From positions 160,338 through 224,337 of the forward strand of contig NZ_QOIO01000003.1 of NCBI RefSeq assembly GCF_003332305.1: a stretch of DNA of 64,000 nucleotides. Direction: 5' to 3'. Positions 47,500 to 56,089 of this stretch are shown here, piece after piece. Each line of letters begins with the position of its first letter. The first letter of the stretch is position 1. Both the position numbers and the translations under genes were made by a program. This DNA is from Microvirga aerophila. GTDB taxonomy: Bacteria; Pseudomonadota; Alphaproteobacteria; Rhizobiales; Beijerinckiaceae. The notes beneath the pieces were generated by a model, which had not been told where the DNA came from, searched no databases, and saw only the letters and a program-made list of their open reading frames with translations.

Positions 47500-47880
47500 T
47501 TGAAAATCTTCACGACGATCGCCGGCGGCTTCTTCGCAGCTCTTCTCTTCGGTGCGAGCCTTCCGGCCATGGCTGGCGGGCCGGGCGTCTATACGGTCAA
47601 GGGTAACAACGGCGAGCCCGACAGCGACTACACGGGAACGCTGACCATCGTTCAGACGAGCAAGGATACGTACAAGCTCACCTGGAACATCGCCGGCGAC
47701 AGGTACGACGGCTTTGCGATCGGCGACGAGCGCATCCTGGCCGCCAGCTTCAGCAGCAAAGGCGCCAGCGGAACGGCCCTCCTGGTCGAGGACGACGAGA
47801 ACAAGGGCGGTTACAAGAGCATCTGGGCCTTCAAGGGTGAGACCCAGCTCGGCATTGAGGTGATCGTGCCGAAGAAATGA
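47500..47880 (+). CDS. Small secreted protein of unknown function
   Basis: A 126-residue protein beginning at a TTG, with GGGGG 7 bases upstream. A signal peptide (about residues 1-25, ending LPAMA) is followed by a compact beta-rich domain (VYTVKGNNGEPDSDYTG, then TLTIVQTSKDTYKLTWNI, and a C-terminal GIEVIVPKK). It looks like a periplasmic lipocalin-like or heme-tracking fold, but I assign no family. Its start region closely resembles that of the 56090 gene. A 10-bp hairpin follows. Confidence 0.65.
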   Translation: MKIFTTIAGGFFAALLFGASLPAMAGGPGVYTVKGNNGEPDSDYTGTLTIVQTSKDTYKLTWNIAGDRYDGFAIGDERILAASFSSKGASGTALLVEDDENKGGYKSIWAFKGETQLGIEVIVPKK

Positions 47881-47942
47881 GGCATCGGGCTGAACGGACT
47901 GGAGGGACCACCCCAAATTCGCCTCACAGCCATCAGCATCTG

Positions 47943-47968
47943 AGCAGCCGCGGGCGATCGCGGCTGCT
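47943..47968 (+). terminator. Terminator-like hairpin
   Basis: AGCAGCCGCG and CGCGGCTGCT form a perfect 10-bp stem with a 6-base loop, 62 bases after the stop at 47880. The T-run is weak (GTCCCGTGTTTG). Confidence 0.5.
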
Positions 47969-48089
47969 GTCCCGTGTTTGGGTGTTCCCGAGCCGCGGCG
48001 ACCTTGACCTTATTGTGAACTGCCCGGGCGCCAAGACGTTGTACTGTTGGGTCCAGCAGCTATTCGGCTGCTCATTCCGGAGTCCGGTC

Positions 48090-48506
48090 ATGAGAAAGCT
48101 CGTGCTCTCTGCCGGCGCTGCCCTCATCCTACTTGGCAGCGTTGGGTCCGCTGACGCGCAATACCGCTATCGCCACGGCTATTACCGGGGTGGCTGGGGC
48201 GGTGGCGCGGTCGCCGCCGGCGTGGTCGGCGGTCTCGTGCTTGGCGGACTCGCGGCAGCCGCGGCTAGGCCGGCTTATGCCTATCCGTACGGCTATGGCT
48301 ACGCGCCTCCACCCCCACCTCCGTACTATGGCGGCTATTATCAGTCCGCTCCCGTCTACGGGCCCACTTACGGCTATCCGGCCTATGGCGGAGGCGTCGT
48401 ATATTCGGCTGACCCGTACGCTGCGTATCATGAGGTCCGCGGCGGCTACCGGACCGTCTACCGACGTGGCTACGGGCGCGTGATCATAGGTGGCCCTGCC
48501 TACTGA
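48090..48506 (+). CDS. Gly/Tyr-rich secreted protein
   Basis: A 138-residue protein. A signal peptide (about 1-22, ending GSADA) is followed by a Tyr/Arg segment, a short hydrophobic Gly/Ala stretch (GVVGGLVLGGLAAAAA, residues about 41-58), and a Tyr/Gly/Pro-rich tail with PPPPPPYYGGYY. Such proteins are frequent in rhizobial genomes and are probably cell-surface structural proteins; no function is known. GGAG is 8 bases before the ATG. Confidence 0.68.
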   Translation: MRKLVLSAGAALILLGSVGSADAQYRYRHGYYRGGWGGGAVAAGVVGGLVLGGLAAAAARPAYAYPYGYGYAPPPPPPYYGGYYQSAPVYGPTYGYPAYGGGVVYSADPYAAYHEVRGGYRTVYRRGYGRVIIGGPAY

Positions 48507-48550
48507 GGGGCAGGTGGCGGGCCAAACTTCACGGCTTTCCGCACGATGGA

Positions 48551-48994
48551 CTAGTTCCGGTCGTCCGGCGCGACCGGCAAGGGAAGGATGTCGATGCCTT
48601 CCTCCAGGAGCGCCCTCACGTCGGCCGATTCGGCCTCGCCGTAGATCGAGCGCTCCTCCGCCTCGCCGTAATGCATCTTGCGCGCTTCCTCGGCGAAGCC
48701 CTTGCCGACATTTTCCGAGTTCTGCAGCACATGCTCGCGGAAGGCGCGGATCATGGCCCGCAGCTCCTTTTCCTTCTCGGAGATCGCCGCAACGGGCTGA
48801 GGCTCGGCGGCCGCGACCGGGGCTTTGTCCTTGCGGGCGACGGAGGGCGCCATGATCTGCTTTTCGACCTTGGCCGAGTTGCAATAGGGGCAAGTCACGA
48901 AGCCGCGCTTGCGCTGCGTCTCATACGCCTCGCTCGAAGGAAACCAGCTTTCGAAGGGGTGGGCCTGCTCGCAGGCCAGGGCATATTTGATCAT
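48551..48994 (-). CDS. DUF1178-family protein
   Basis: A 147-residue cytoplasmic protein with a zinc-ribbon-like N-terminus (CEQAHPFESWFPSSEAY, then TCPYCNSAKVEKQIMAP), a Pro/Ala linker and a helical C-terminal half (VGKGFAEEARKMHYGEAEERSIYGEA). This matches DUF1178, whose function is unknown. It is last in the run comF-grxC-nitrilase-DUF1178, which from memory is conserved in Rhizobiales. Confidence 0.85.
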   Translation of the reverse strand: MIKYALACEQAHPFESWFPSSEAYETQRKRGFVTCPYCNSAKVEKQIMAPSVARKDKAPVAAAEPQPVAAISEKEKELRAMIRAFREHVLQNSENVGKGFAEEARKMHYGEAEERSIYGEAESADVRALLEEGIDILPLPVAPDDRN

Positions 48995-49052
48995 GGCTTT
49001 CAGATGGGGATTCAGCAGCTTTAAGCCAAGATTTCAAGACCTGCCGGAAAGC

Positions 49053-49919
49053 CTAGGCCGATGCGGCCCGGCCTGCGGGCCGCGGAGCCGGCACAGCCTC
49101 GACCTCGAAGGTGCGGGCATTCTTGAGCGTTGGGATACGGGCGCGCGCATCGGTCACGAGGCCCACATCGATCTCGGCCAGGATCACCCCGGGCTCGGTT
49201 CCGGCCTCGGCCAGAATCCGACCCCACGGATCGACGATGAGGGAATGACCAAAGGTCTCGCGGCCGTCCTCGTGCAGCCCACCTTGAGCGGCCGAGATCA
49301 TGAAGGAGCCGGTCTCGATGGCCCGCGCCCGGTGCAGCACGTGCCAGTGGGCCTCTCCTGTCTGCCTGGTGAAGCAGGCCGGCGCCGACAGGAAGGATGC
49401 GCCGCTCTCGGCCAGGGCTCGGTAGAGCGCCGCGAACCGCACGTCGTAGCAGATGGTGAGCCCAAGCCATCCCCAGGGGGTCTCGGCCAGCACCGCCCGG
49501 TCGCCGCCCGCATAGGTGGCCGATTCCCGCCAGCTTTCTCCGTTGGGCAGATCCACGTCGAACAGGTGGACCTTGTCGTAGCTTGCTGTGATCTCGCCGT
49601 CCTGGCCGATCAGGTAGCCCCGGTTGGCGATCCTGTCGCCGGCCTTCACCGCGATGGAGCCCACATGGACCACGATGCCCCGCTCGCGGGCCACCTCCCG
49701 CAGGGCGTTCAGGGTCGGGTCCTGCGCCTCCAGCCCCACTTTCTCGAACAAGGCCGCGCGGTTACGCTCCAGCAGGGACGTCATCTCCGGCGTCTGCACG
49801 AAGTGAGCGCCCCTGTCGGCTGCCTCCCTGGCCATCGCCACCGCCGCGTCGCGGTTCCTGATCGGATCGCGCCCGGAACGCATCTGGACGCAGGCGGCTG
49901 TGAAGCGGGTGGCGGTCAT
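49053..49919 (-). CDS. Nitrilase-superfamily carbon-nitrogen hydrolase
   Basis: A 288-residue amidase of the nitrilase superfamily with the Glu-Lys-Cys triad: Glu in QTPEMTSLLE, Lys in SYDKVHLFDVDLP, Cys in GLTICYDVRFAALYR. It is close to the Nit1/Nit2 branch, which hydrolyses deaminated glutathione or omega-amides. The neighbouring glutaredoxin gene fits a glutathione-linked role, which is inference. It lies 20 bases after grxC and is followed by the DUF1178 gene. Confidence 0.87.
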   Translation of the reverse strand: MTATRFTAACVQMRSGRDPIRNRDAAVAMAREAADRGAHFVQTPEMTSLLERNRAALFEKVGLEAQDPTLNALREVARERGIVVHVGSIAVKAGDRIANRGYLIGQDGEITASYDKVHLFDVDLPNGESWRESATYAGGDRAVLAETPWGWLGLTICYDVRFAALYRALAESGASFLSAPACFTRQTGEAHWHVLHRARAIETGSFMISAAQGGLHEDGRETFGHSLIVDPWGRILAEAGTEPGVILAEIDVGLVTDARARIPTLKNARTFEVEAVPAPRPAGRAASA

Positions 49920-49939
49920 GGGGGCCTCGAAATGTCCGG

Positions 49940-50197
49940 TCAGGCCTGTAATAGGGCCTCGAGCTGGCCCTTGTCATCCAGCGCGTAGAGATCGTCGCAT
50001 CCGCCCACATGGCGGTCGCCGATGAAGATCTGGGGCACGGTGGTGCGGCCGCCGGCCTTCTGGATCATGTCCTGACGTTGGTCGGGCTTCGCCTCGATGT
50101 CGATCTCGGTGAAATCGACCCCTTTCTCGGTCAAGAGCTTTTTGGCGGCAGCGCAGTAGGGGCACCAGCTTTTCGTATAGATCGTGATGGACGACAT
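49940..50197 (-). CDS. grxC: Glutaredoxin 3
   Basis: An 85-residue dithiol glutaredoxin with the active site CPYC (Cys12 and Cys15), the cis-Pro in TVPQIFIGDRHVGG, and the GG-CDD glutathione-binding end. It reduces protein disulfides and glutathione mixed disulfides. It sits between comF and the nitrilase gene on one strand and is probably co-transcribed. Length and motifs match GrxC. Confidence 0.93.
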   Translation of the reverse strand: MSSITIYTKSWCPYCAAAKKLLTEKGVDFTEIDIEAKPDQRQDMIQKAGGRTTVPQIFIGDRHVGGCDDLYALDDKGQLEALLQA

Positions 50198-50248
50198 GAA
50201 CCTTCGGTCTCCGTGGATTGAGGATCATATAGGACGGCTTCGGGTCCG

Positions 50249-51031
50249 TTACAGTTCCTGCGCGACCCGCGCGAACGCCAGGATGTCCACCCGGGCCGCC
50301 CCGCCGCGCAGCAGAGCCCTTGCGGCGGCGTTCGCGGTCGCGCCCGTCGTGAGGACATCGTCGACGAGAAGGACGCGCCTGCCGGAAAGTCGCGCTTCCT
50401 GGGCAGCAGGAACGCGAAAAGCCCCCTGGAGATTGTCCTGCCGCTGAGGCTTGGTCAGCCCCACCTGGCGCCGCGTCGCTTTCACCCGCGCCAGCAGGAA
50501 CGGATCACAGAGTACGCCGCTTTGCCTGGACACGACCGAGGCCAGGGCTATGGCCTGGTTGAACCGCCGCCGCCATAAGCGCCAGCGATGAAGCGGGACC
50601 GGCACGATCACGTCCGCATCCGCAATCAGCTCCGCCCCGGCCCGAGCCATCATCTGGCCCAAGGCCGGAGCAAGCTCCAGCCGGTCGTTGTATTTGAGCC
50701 GGTGGACCAGAAGGCTTGCTGTGCCGTCATATTCGGCGACCGCGCGGGCGCGCTCAAACACGGGCGGATCGGCGATGGCGGCGGGGGACAGGAGGGGCTG
50801 GCCGAGATTCAACGCAAACGGCGTCCCGAGCCTCTCGCAATAGGGCCGCTCGATGAACCGGATGCCCGCCCAGCAGGCGGCGCACAGGGCATGCGGCTCG
50901 GCCGTGGCCGCTTGGCAAGCGATGCAGGTCGGCGGGTAGAGCAGGCCGAGCAGGGCATGCCCGGCCTGGCGCGCCGCATCGCGCAGACGGGATGTCATGG
51001 ATGGACAGGATGCTTCGGCGGGTCGGCTCAT
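50249..51031 (-). CDS. ComF-family phosphoribosyltransferase-like protein
   Basis: A 260-residue protein with an N-terminal Cys pair region (CIACQ, CAACW; zinc-ribbon-like) and a C-terminal phosphoribosyltransferase fold with the PRPP loop VLLVDDVLTTGAT near residue 222. ComF homologues take part in DNA uptake in some bacteria; in others the role is unknown. The start could be 51031 or 50998 (MTSRLRD). It is divergent from and close to the methyltransferase gene. Confidence 0.82.
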   Translation of the reverse strand: MSRPAEASCPSMTSRLRDAARQAGHALLGLLYPPTCIACQAATAEPHALCAACWAGIRFIERPYCERLGTPFALNLGQPLLSPAAIADPPVFERARAVAEYDGTASLLVHRLKYNDRLELAPALGQMMARAGAELIADADVIVPVPLHRWRLWRRRFNQAIALASVVSRQSGVLCDPFLLARVKATRRQVGLTKPQRQDNLQGAFRVPAAQEARLSGRRVLLVDDVLTTGATANAAARALLRGGAARVDILAFARVAQEL

Positions 51032-51150
51032 CGGCCAAGCTTATTCGAAGCGAAGCCGAACGTCTAAGCCGGGATGCAGGATCGGAGGACCAGATCGTTC
51101 CGCGCACGGCCCTTGGCGTCGCGGCCTTTTCACGCCATATCGGGCGCCTG

Positions 51151-52032
51151 ATGAGCACTCCCGTCGTCTTCGACCGTCCCCTTGTCCGCCACCGCCTCGA
51201 ACGCGCCTTGCGCGACGGTTATGCGGATTTTCTCCTTGCCCGCGTGGTGGAGGACCTGGAGGAGCGGCTGGCCACCGTGCTGCGGCCGTTTCCGCTGGCG
51301 CTCGATGTGGGAACGCCCACGCCCGCCGCTGCGGACATCTTGCGCCGGAGCGGTCGCGCCGACGCGGTCCTGCGGGTGTCGCCGGTGGCTGAGCCCGGAG
51401 GGGTTCTCGGAGACGAGGAGCGCCTGCCTTTCGCAGGACAGAAATTCGATCTCGCCGTGTCGTGCCTGGCGCTTCAAAGCGTGAACGATCTCCCGGGGGC
51501 GATGATCCAGATACGCCGTGCGCTCAAACCTGATGGCCTTTTCATCGGAGCACTCCTCGGCGGCTCGACCCTGAACGAGCTGCGCCAGGCGTTCACCCAG
51601 GCGGAATCGGAGCTGGAGGGCGGGGTCAGTCCCCGGGTGGCCCCGTTCGTGGACGTGCGTGATCTCGGAGGGTTGCTCCAGCGGGCGGGCTTTGCCTTGC
51701 CGGTGACGGATTCCGAGGTGATTCGGGTGCGCTACGGCGATCCGTTCCGGTTGATGCGGGATTTGCGCCAGATGGGCCTTGCCAATGCGCTGAACGATCG
51801 CCGCAAGACCCCGTTGCGGCGCGCCACCCTGCTCAGGGCTGCCGAAATCTATGCTGAACGGTTCGCCGATCCGGACGGCCGCATGCCCGCCACCTTCGAG
51901 ATTTTATGGCTGTCCGGGTGGGCTCCCCACGAGAGCCAGCAGAAGCCCCTGAGGCCGGGTTCGGCCAAGATGCGCCTGGCCGATGCGCTCGGGACCGTTG
52001 AGAATCCCACGCCGGGGCCGAAGAAGGATTGA
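51151..52032 (+). CDS. SAM-dependent methyltransferase-fold protein (NDUFAF5/BioC-like)
   Basis: A 293-residue protein with a class I methyltransferase fold (about 45-170). ALDVGTPTPAAADIL takes the place of the glycine-rich SAM loop, and LAVSCLALQSVNDLPGAM and the C-terminal region resemble mitochondrial NDUFAF5. The degenerate motif I (GTPTP rather than GxGxG) may mean altered chemistry; NDUFAF5 itself hydroxylates an arginine of complex I. The frame is open for 53 codons upstream; the ATG at 51151 (MSTPVVFDRPLV) begins the family sequence. The role is inferred. Confidence 0.75.
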   Translation: MSTPVVFDRPLVRHRLERALRDGYADFLLARVVEDLEERLATVLRPFPLALDVGTPTPAAADILRRSGRADAVLRVSPVAEPGGVLGDEERLPFAGQKFDLAVSCLALQSVNDLPGAMIQIRRALKPDGLFIGALLGGSTLNELRQAFTQAESELEGGVSPRVAPFVDVRDLGGLLQRAGFALPVTDSEVIRVRYGDPFRLMRDLRQMGLANALNDRRKTPLRRATLLRAAEIYAERFADPDGRMPATFEILWLSGWAPHESQQKPLRPGSAKMRLADALGTVENPTPGPKKD

Positions 52033-52121
52033 TGTCCTGATAACCCAGGGAGTTGCCCCTTGGGTTGCAGGCAGTCTCCTCTATGTTGTGTGTTCCAGGT
52101 GTGTTTGGAGCATTTGCCGCC

Positions 52122-52487
52122 ATGAAAGAGCCCGGGGTCGACCATCCCATCACGATCGAGAAAAACCCGCATCGCATCCGGGTCGTGCTCGGCGGCTTCA
52201 TCATCGCTGAGACCACGCAATCCCTGACCCTTCGCGAAGCGACTCTTCCGGTGGTGCACTACATCCCGCGCGAGGACGTCCACATGGACCTGTTGGATCC
52301 TACCGATCACAGGACTCATTGCCCCTATAAGGGCGATGCCTCCTACTTCACCGCGACGGCTGGCGGCTTGGTTCGGGAGAATGCAGCCTGGAGCTACGAG
52401 AAGCCGTTTCCGGCGGTGGGAGAGATCAAGGAGCACGTGGCCTTCTATCCGGAGAAGGTAGATGCGATCGAGGAATTCCAGGATTAG
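52122..52487 (+). CDS. DUF427-family protein
   Basis: A 121-residue protein with a DUF427 fold: HRIRVVLGGFIIAETTQSLTL, VVHYIPREDV, then THCPYKGDASYF and WSYEKPFPAVGEIKEHVAFYP. These motifs are strongly conserved in the family, whose function is unknown. The start at 52122 is the first family-like Met; a longer frame from 52053 has weaker support. It stands alone between the methyltransferase and the RTX gene. Confidence 0.85.
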   Translation: MKEPGVDHPITIEKNPHRIRVVLGGFIIAETTQSLTLREATLPVVHYIPREDVHMDLLDPTDHRTHCPYKGDASYFTATAGGLVRENAAWSYEKPFPAVGEIKEHVAFYPEKVDAIEEFQD

Positions 52488-52626
52488 GAAGGCCTGATCG
52501 AATCGCATCAAGGATGACCCGCCACCGATCACGCGCCGGACCTCTTGCTACGCAAGGGAACCTACGGCCCCGCTAATCGTTGCAAGTACCCCGAAGTCGA
52601 GCTCTCGCGTTCGAGAGGAGAGGTCC

Positions 52627-53991
52627 TTGCCTACAACGATTGCAATCGAGTCTAAAACAGTTTCCTTCCGTGGCGTTGCTACACCGTATCAGCATCTCTA
52701 CTTGGTCAAGACTATCACGGACGCGTCCGGCAATGTTCTGGATGAAAGGGTCATCCGGGGCGACGTAGGTGGCGACCTGACCCTGGTCACGCAGGCCAAC
52801 ATTCCCCTCTCGGAATCGGCCGATGCGCGTGGATCGGCCACGCCGGAGCAGCGGCGACACACCCCTCTCGATCTCAACGGGCGGGACCCGGAGCAGGTCT
52901 GGGCTCTGATGGTGCAGCACGTGGTCAATATCGATAAGGCCGGACTGCAATACGGCGTTGATTCCTTCGAGGTGGACAATGGCGGAGACGCCAACAGCAA
53001 CACCACCGTCGCGTCGGCGCTTTACACAGTTGGCATCAGCCTAGCGCGCAATCTGCCGCGCGGGGTCGAGCCCAACGAGGTGCCTCTCTACAATAGGCTC
53101 GATGCGATGCTGGTGAACGACCGCTTGGTCGCCGGCGCCGAGAACGACATCATACGCGGCGGCGTCGGCCGTGATGGGATCAGGGGCAACGACGGCAATG
53201 ACCGCCTCTATGGCGGGGCCGACGGCGACAACCTGAATGGTGGGTCGGGCAACGACCTGATGGATGGCGGCATCGGCAATGACCGCATGACCGGATCTGG
53301 CGGAAACGACACCTACCGGGTTGACAGCGCTCTTGACCGGGTGATCGAGTCGGACGCCAGCGCGGCCGGCGGCATCGACCGCGTGGAGAGCACCATCAGC
53401 TTCAGTCTCAGCCGCGCGGAGCGGGCCGGGGTCGAGCAACTCGTCCTGCGCGGCGGGAACGACTTGTCGGGCACAGGGAATCGCCTCGACAACTCCATCT
53501 CCGGCACCAGCGGCGACAACAAGCTTGTTGGCGGGTCGGGCAACGACTCCCTTGCAGGCGGCAGCGGCGAAGATCGTCTTCACGGACAATCCGGCAACGA
53601 CAGCCTGAGGGGCGGAAAGGGCGATGACGATCTCATCGGCGGCTCGGGGAGCGACATCCTCAGGGGCGATGCCGGGCGGGACGCCTTCGTGTTCGGATCT
53701 GTCTCCCAGAGCGTCGCTGGCGCAACCACCCGGGACGTGATCCTGGATTTCACGTCCGCAGATGTGATCGACATGCAGGGCATCGACGCGAAAGCGCTTG
53801 CGACCGGCAATCAGACTTTTGGGTTTATCGGCTCCGCAGCCTTCACGGGAGCCGGACAACTCCGATTCGAGGCTGATGGCGCCGGCAACACGCTCGTGCA
53901 GGCCGATGTCAACGGCGACTTGGCGGCGGATTTCGAAGTTCTCCTGCAGGGCTATGTCGGCCCCCTCGGCAGAGGGGACTTCCTTCTCTAA
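52627..53991 (+). CDS. RTX calcium-binding repeat protein
   Basis: A 454-residue protein starting at TTG with a very strong ribosome-binding sequence (AGGAGAGG 5-7 bases before it). Residues 1-165 are a domain I do not recognise, with HLYLVKTITDASGNVLDE and GGDANSNTTVASALYTVGI. From about 170 to 230 and again from 290 to 360 there are GGxGxD nonapeptides (GGSGNDLMDGG, GGSGNDSLAGG) that bind Ca2+ and fold as a beta-roll. The C-terminus (DVILDFTSADVIDMQGIDA and beyond) is the M10/serralysin-type secretion end. It should leave by a type I system, whose genes are not in this window. The enzymatic role is unknown. Confidence 0.8.
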   Translation: MPTTIAIESKTVSFRGVATPYQHLYLVKTITDASGNVLDERVIRGDVGGDLTLVTQANIPLSESADARGSATPEQRRHTPLDLNGRDPEQVWALMVQHVVNIDKAGLQYGVDSFEVDNGGDANSNTTVASALYTVGISLARNLPRGVEPNEVPLYNRLDAMLVNDRLVAGAENDIIRGGVGRDGIRGNDGNDRLYGGADGDNLNGGSGNDLMDGGIGNDRMTGSGGNDTYRVDSALDRVIESDASAAGGIDRVESTISFSLSRAERAGVEQLVLRGGNDLSGTGNRLDNSISGTSGDNKLVGGSGNDSLAGGSGEDRLHGQSGNDSLRGGKGDDDLIGGSGSDILRGDAGRDAFVFGSVSQSVAGATTRDVILDFTSADVIDMQGIDAKALATGNQTFGFIGSAAFTGAGQLRFEADGAGNTLVQADVNGDLAADFEVLLQGYVGPLGRGDFLL

Positions 53992-54004
53992 AGCGTCCGA
54001 CAAC

Positions 54005-54047
54005 GTTCAGCCGTTCGGACCCCAGCCCGGTGCCCGAACGGCTGAAC
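54005..54047 (+). terminator. Long perfect hairpin after the RTX gene
   Basis: GTTCAGCCGTTCGG and CCGAACGGCTGAAC form a 14-bp perfect stem with a 15-base loop, starting 13 bases after the stop. There is no T-run, so it may act as a factor-dependent or mRNA-protecting hairpin. Confidence 0.65.
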
Positions 54048-54165
54048 CGTCTCCCGTGCGTATCCACGATTCAGCGCTGGAGCGTCGGCTTGCGGCGTTG
54101 GCTCCGGGAATCCCTATGGCAGCCTCCAGGTTCGAGATTTCTGCGTTAATGCATGAGGCTGTCCG

Positions 54166-54612
54166 ATGAGCGTCCCCGTATCGGAGCGTCCCGCGCGCCT
54201 GACCCGCGCCGCCTTCAGGCATATTCGCCCGATCGCCACCCGCTGGATGGACAACGACGCCTACGGGCACGTGAACAACGTGCACTACTACTCGTATTTC
54301 GACACGGCGGTGGCGGGTTGGCTCATTGAACGGGGCGGGCTCAAGATCGACGAGAGCCCCGTCATCGGCCTCGTGGTAGAGACGGGCTGCACCTATTTCG
54401 AAAGTGTGGCCTTCCCGGATGCGCTGGAAGCCGGGATCGTTGTCGCACATCTCGGCCGCTCCTCCGTGCGCTACCGGATCGGGATTTTTAGAGCAGAGGC
54501 CGAGCAGGCCGCGGCGCAAGGCCACTTCGTGCATGTTTATGTGGACCGGGCCACCCAGAGGCCTGTCGAGATCCCGGGCGAACTCCGCGCCGCGCTCAGC
54601 GAACTCGCCTGA
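54166..54612 (+). CDS. Hot-dog acyl-CoA thioesterase
   Basis: A 148-residue thioesterase of the 4-hydroxybenzoyl-CoA thioesterase/YbgC type. The active-site loop is RWMDNDAYGHVNNVHYYSYF, with Asp32 as the probable catalytic residue, followed by the hot-dog helix and strands to LRAALSELA. It would hydrolyse acyl-CoAs; the substrate is not visible. It converges on the EamA transporter with a 17-base overlap. The start ATG overlaps the end of a short upstream frame without significance. Confidence 0.85.
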   Translation: MSVPVSERPARLTRAAFRHIRPIATRWMDNDAYGHVNNVHYYSYFDTAVAGWLIERGGLKIDESPVIGLVVETGCTYFESVAFPDALEAGIVVAHLGRSSVRYRIGIFRAEAEQAAAQGHFVHVYVDRATQRPVEIPGELRAALSELA

Positions 54613-55522
54613 AGCGGCCGCTAAGGGACACCAGGGCGACGCCCGCCAGCACCACCGCGCCGCCGATCATCTCCCGCGGGCCGATCTGTTCGCCGAGAAA
54701 CAACACCGCCAGGATCGCCGTCCAGACGGGCATCAGGTATCCCACCATGGACGCCCTGGTCGGACCGGCTCGTCGGATCAGGCGCATGAACAGCAGGATC
54801 GGCAGCGCCGTCGACAGCACGCCCAGGGCAATGAGCGGAGCAGCATTCGGTGGCACGGACCCGAAGGCCCCCGGACCTGCGATCGCCAGGGCCAGCGCCG
54901 TCGCCGGAAGACCGGAGCCGAATTGCTGGCCGAGTGCGAGACGCGCGGGATCCGCCTGCTTGATGGAGCGCACGTAAAGGTTGGCGACCGCATAACTCAG
55001 GGCGACCGCCAGCATCGCGAAGGCTCCCGTGGCGCTGACGCCGCTGTCCGGAAAAGCCGCCGGGCCGATGAGAATGCCCATCCCCATGAAGCCCACGAGA
55101 ACGCCGAGAAGCCGCTGCGGAGTCAATCTCTCGTCGGCATAGAGAAAATGGGACAGCACGGCGACGATGAGAGGGCCTGAGGCCTGCACCATGGCGGCGG
55201 ACGCCGTGGTGATCTGGGTGAGCGCGTAGGCCACCAGGATATTCGGCAGCCAGCCGTTGAAGGTGCCGAGGATCCCCCAGGTCAGCCATTCATGACGTTG
55301 CGGCAGCAGGCTTTTGCCGAGCGCCGTGAACCACAAGGTCAGGGCCGAGGCCCCGACAAGACCGCGCATGGCCGCGAGCACGAACGGATTCACGCCTTCG
55401 CTGATCTTGATGAACAGGAAGCCGCTTGCCCATAGCATCGAGCAGGCCAGAAGATTTGAAATCAAGAAAGCTTGCGTCGGAGCAGCCGGGAGGCCGGAGG
55501 CTCCCTCTTGAGCAGCAGACAT
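54596..55522 (-). CDS. EamA/DMT-family transporter
   Basis: A 308-residue inner-membrane protein with ten hydrophobic segments in two EamA repeats. The first repeat has MLWASGFLFIKISEGVNPFVLAA (in part), typical of the DMT superfamily, and the second ends AVLFLGEQIGPREMIGGAVVL. Export of amino acids or metabolites is the family norm. It is 9 bases upstream of mutT's end, on the same strand, so it could share the mutT transcript. The last 17 bases overlap the thioesterase gene. Confidence 0.85.
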   Translation of the reverse strand: MSAAQEGASGLPAAPTQAFLISNLLACSMLWASGFLFIKISEGVNPFVLAAMRGLVGASALTLWFTALGKSLLPQRHEWLTWGILGTFNGWLPNILVAYALTQITTASAAMVQASGPLIVAVLSHFLYADERLTPQRLLGVLVGFMGMGILIGPAAFPDSGVSATGAFAMLAVALSYAVANLYVRSIKQADPARLALGQQFGSGLPATALALAIAGPGAFGSVPPNAAPLIALGVLSTALPILLFMRLIRRAGPTRASMVGYLMPVWTAILAVLFLGEQIGPREMIGGAVVLAGVALVSLSGRFRRVR

Positions 55523-55531
55523 GACCCGACT

Positions 55532-55942
55532 CTAGACCATGAGGTCGAGCAGGAACGGGATCAGCGGCTCGTCCGCTGGGGGCATCGGGTAGCTGCGCAA
55601 ATCCTGCGGCTTCACCCATTTCAACCCTTGCCCCTCGAGAGGCTGCACGAAGCCTTCCCAGCGGCGGCAGGCATAGAGCGGCATCAGGAGGTGGAAGCTC
55701 TCATAGGCGTGGCTCGCGAAGGTCAGCGGCGCGAGGCAGGCTTCCTTCACGGTGATGCCGAGCTCTTCACGCAGTTCGCGGATCAGCGTCTCCTCCGGCC
55801 GCTCGCCGGGCTCAACCTTGCCGCCGGGAAACTCCCACAGGCCAGCCAGCTGCTTTCCCTCCGGCCGCTGCGCCAGGAGAATCCGGTTGTCCTGGTCGAT
55901 GAGGGCGACAGCAACGACGAGGGTGAGCTTGAGAGGGGGCAA
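55532..55942 (-). CDS. mutT: 8-oxo-dGTP diphosphatase (MutT/Nudix)
   Basis: A 136-residue Nudix hydrolase with the complete box GGKVEPGERPEETLIRELRE followed by ELGI, and the MutT-type DQDNRILLAQRPEGKQLAGLWEFPG. It removes oxidised dGTP from the pool and so prevents mutation. Neighbouring argJ and secA downstream match the usual rhizobial order. The length is normal and the identification is firm. Confidence 0.9.
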   Translation of the reverse strand: MPPLKLTLVVAVALIDQDNRILLAQRPEGKQLAGLWEFPGGKVEPGERPEETLIRELREELGITVKEACLAPLTFASHAYESFHLLMPLYACRRWEGFVQPLEGQGLKWVKPQDLRSYPMPPADEPLIPFLLDLMV

Positions 55943-56089
55943 TGGGTCGAGCCCTTCGGTTCAATGGACGCGAGGCAAGGTCGCTCTCATAGCGCGCTTT
56001 GGATCAAGAGCGAACAGGTTTCCACAGCTTGACTATTGATACTTTATAACTCAGTTTCGGTGGGAATAAATGGAAATCTGGGGGCACTT

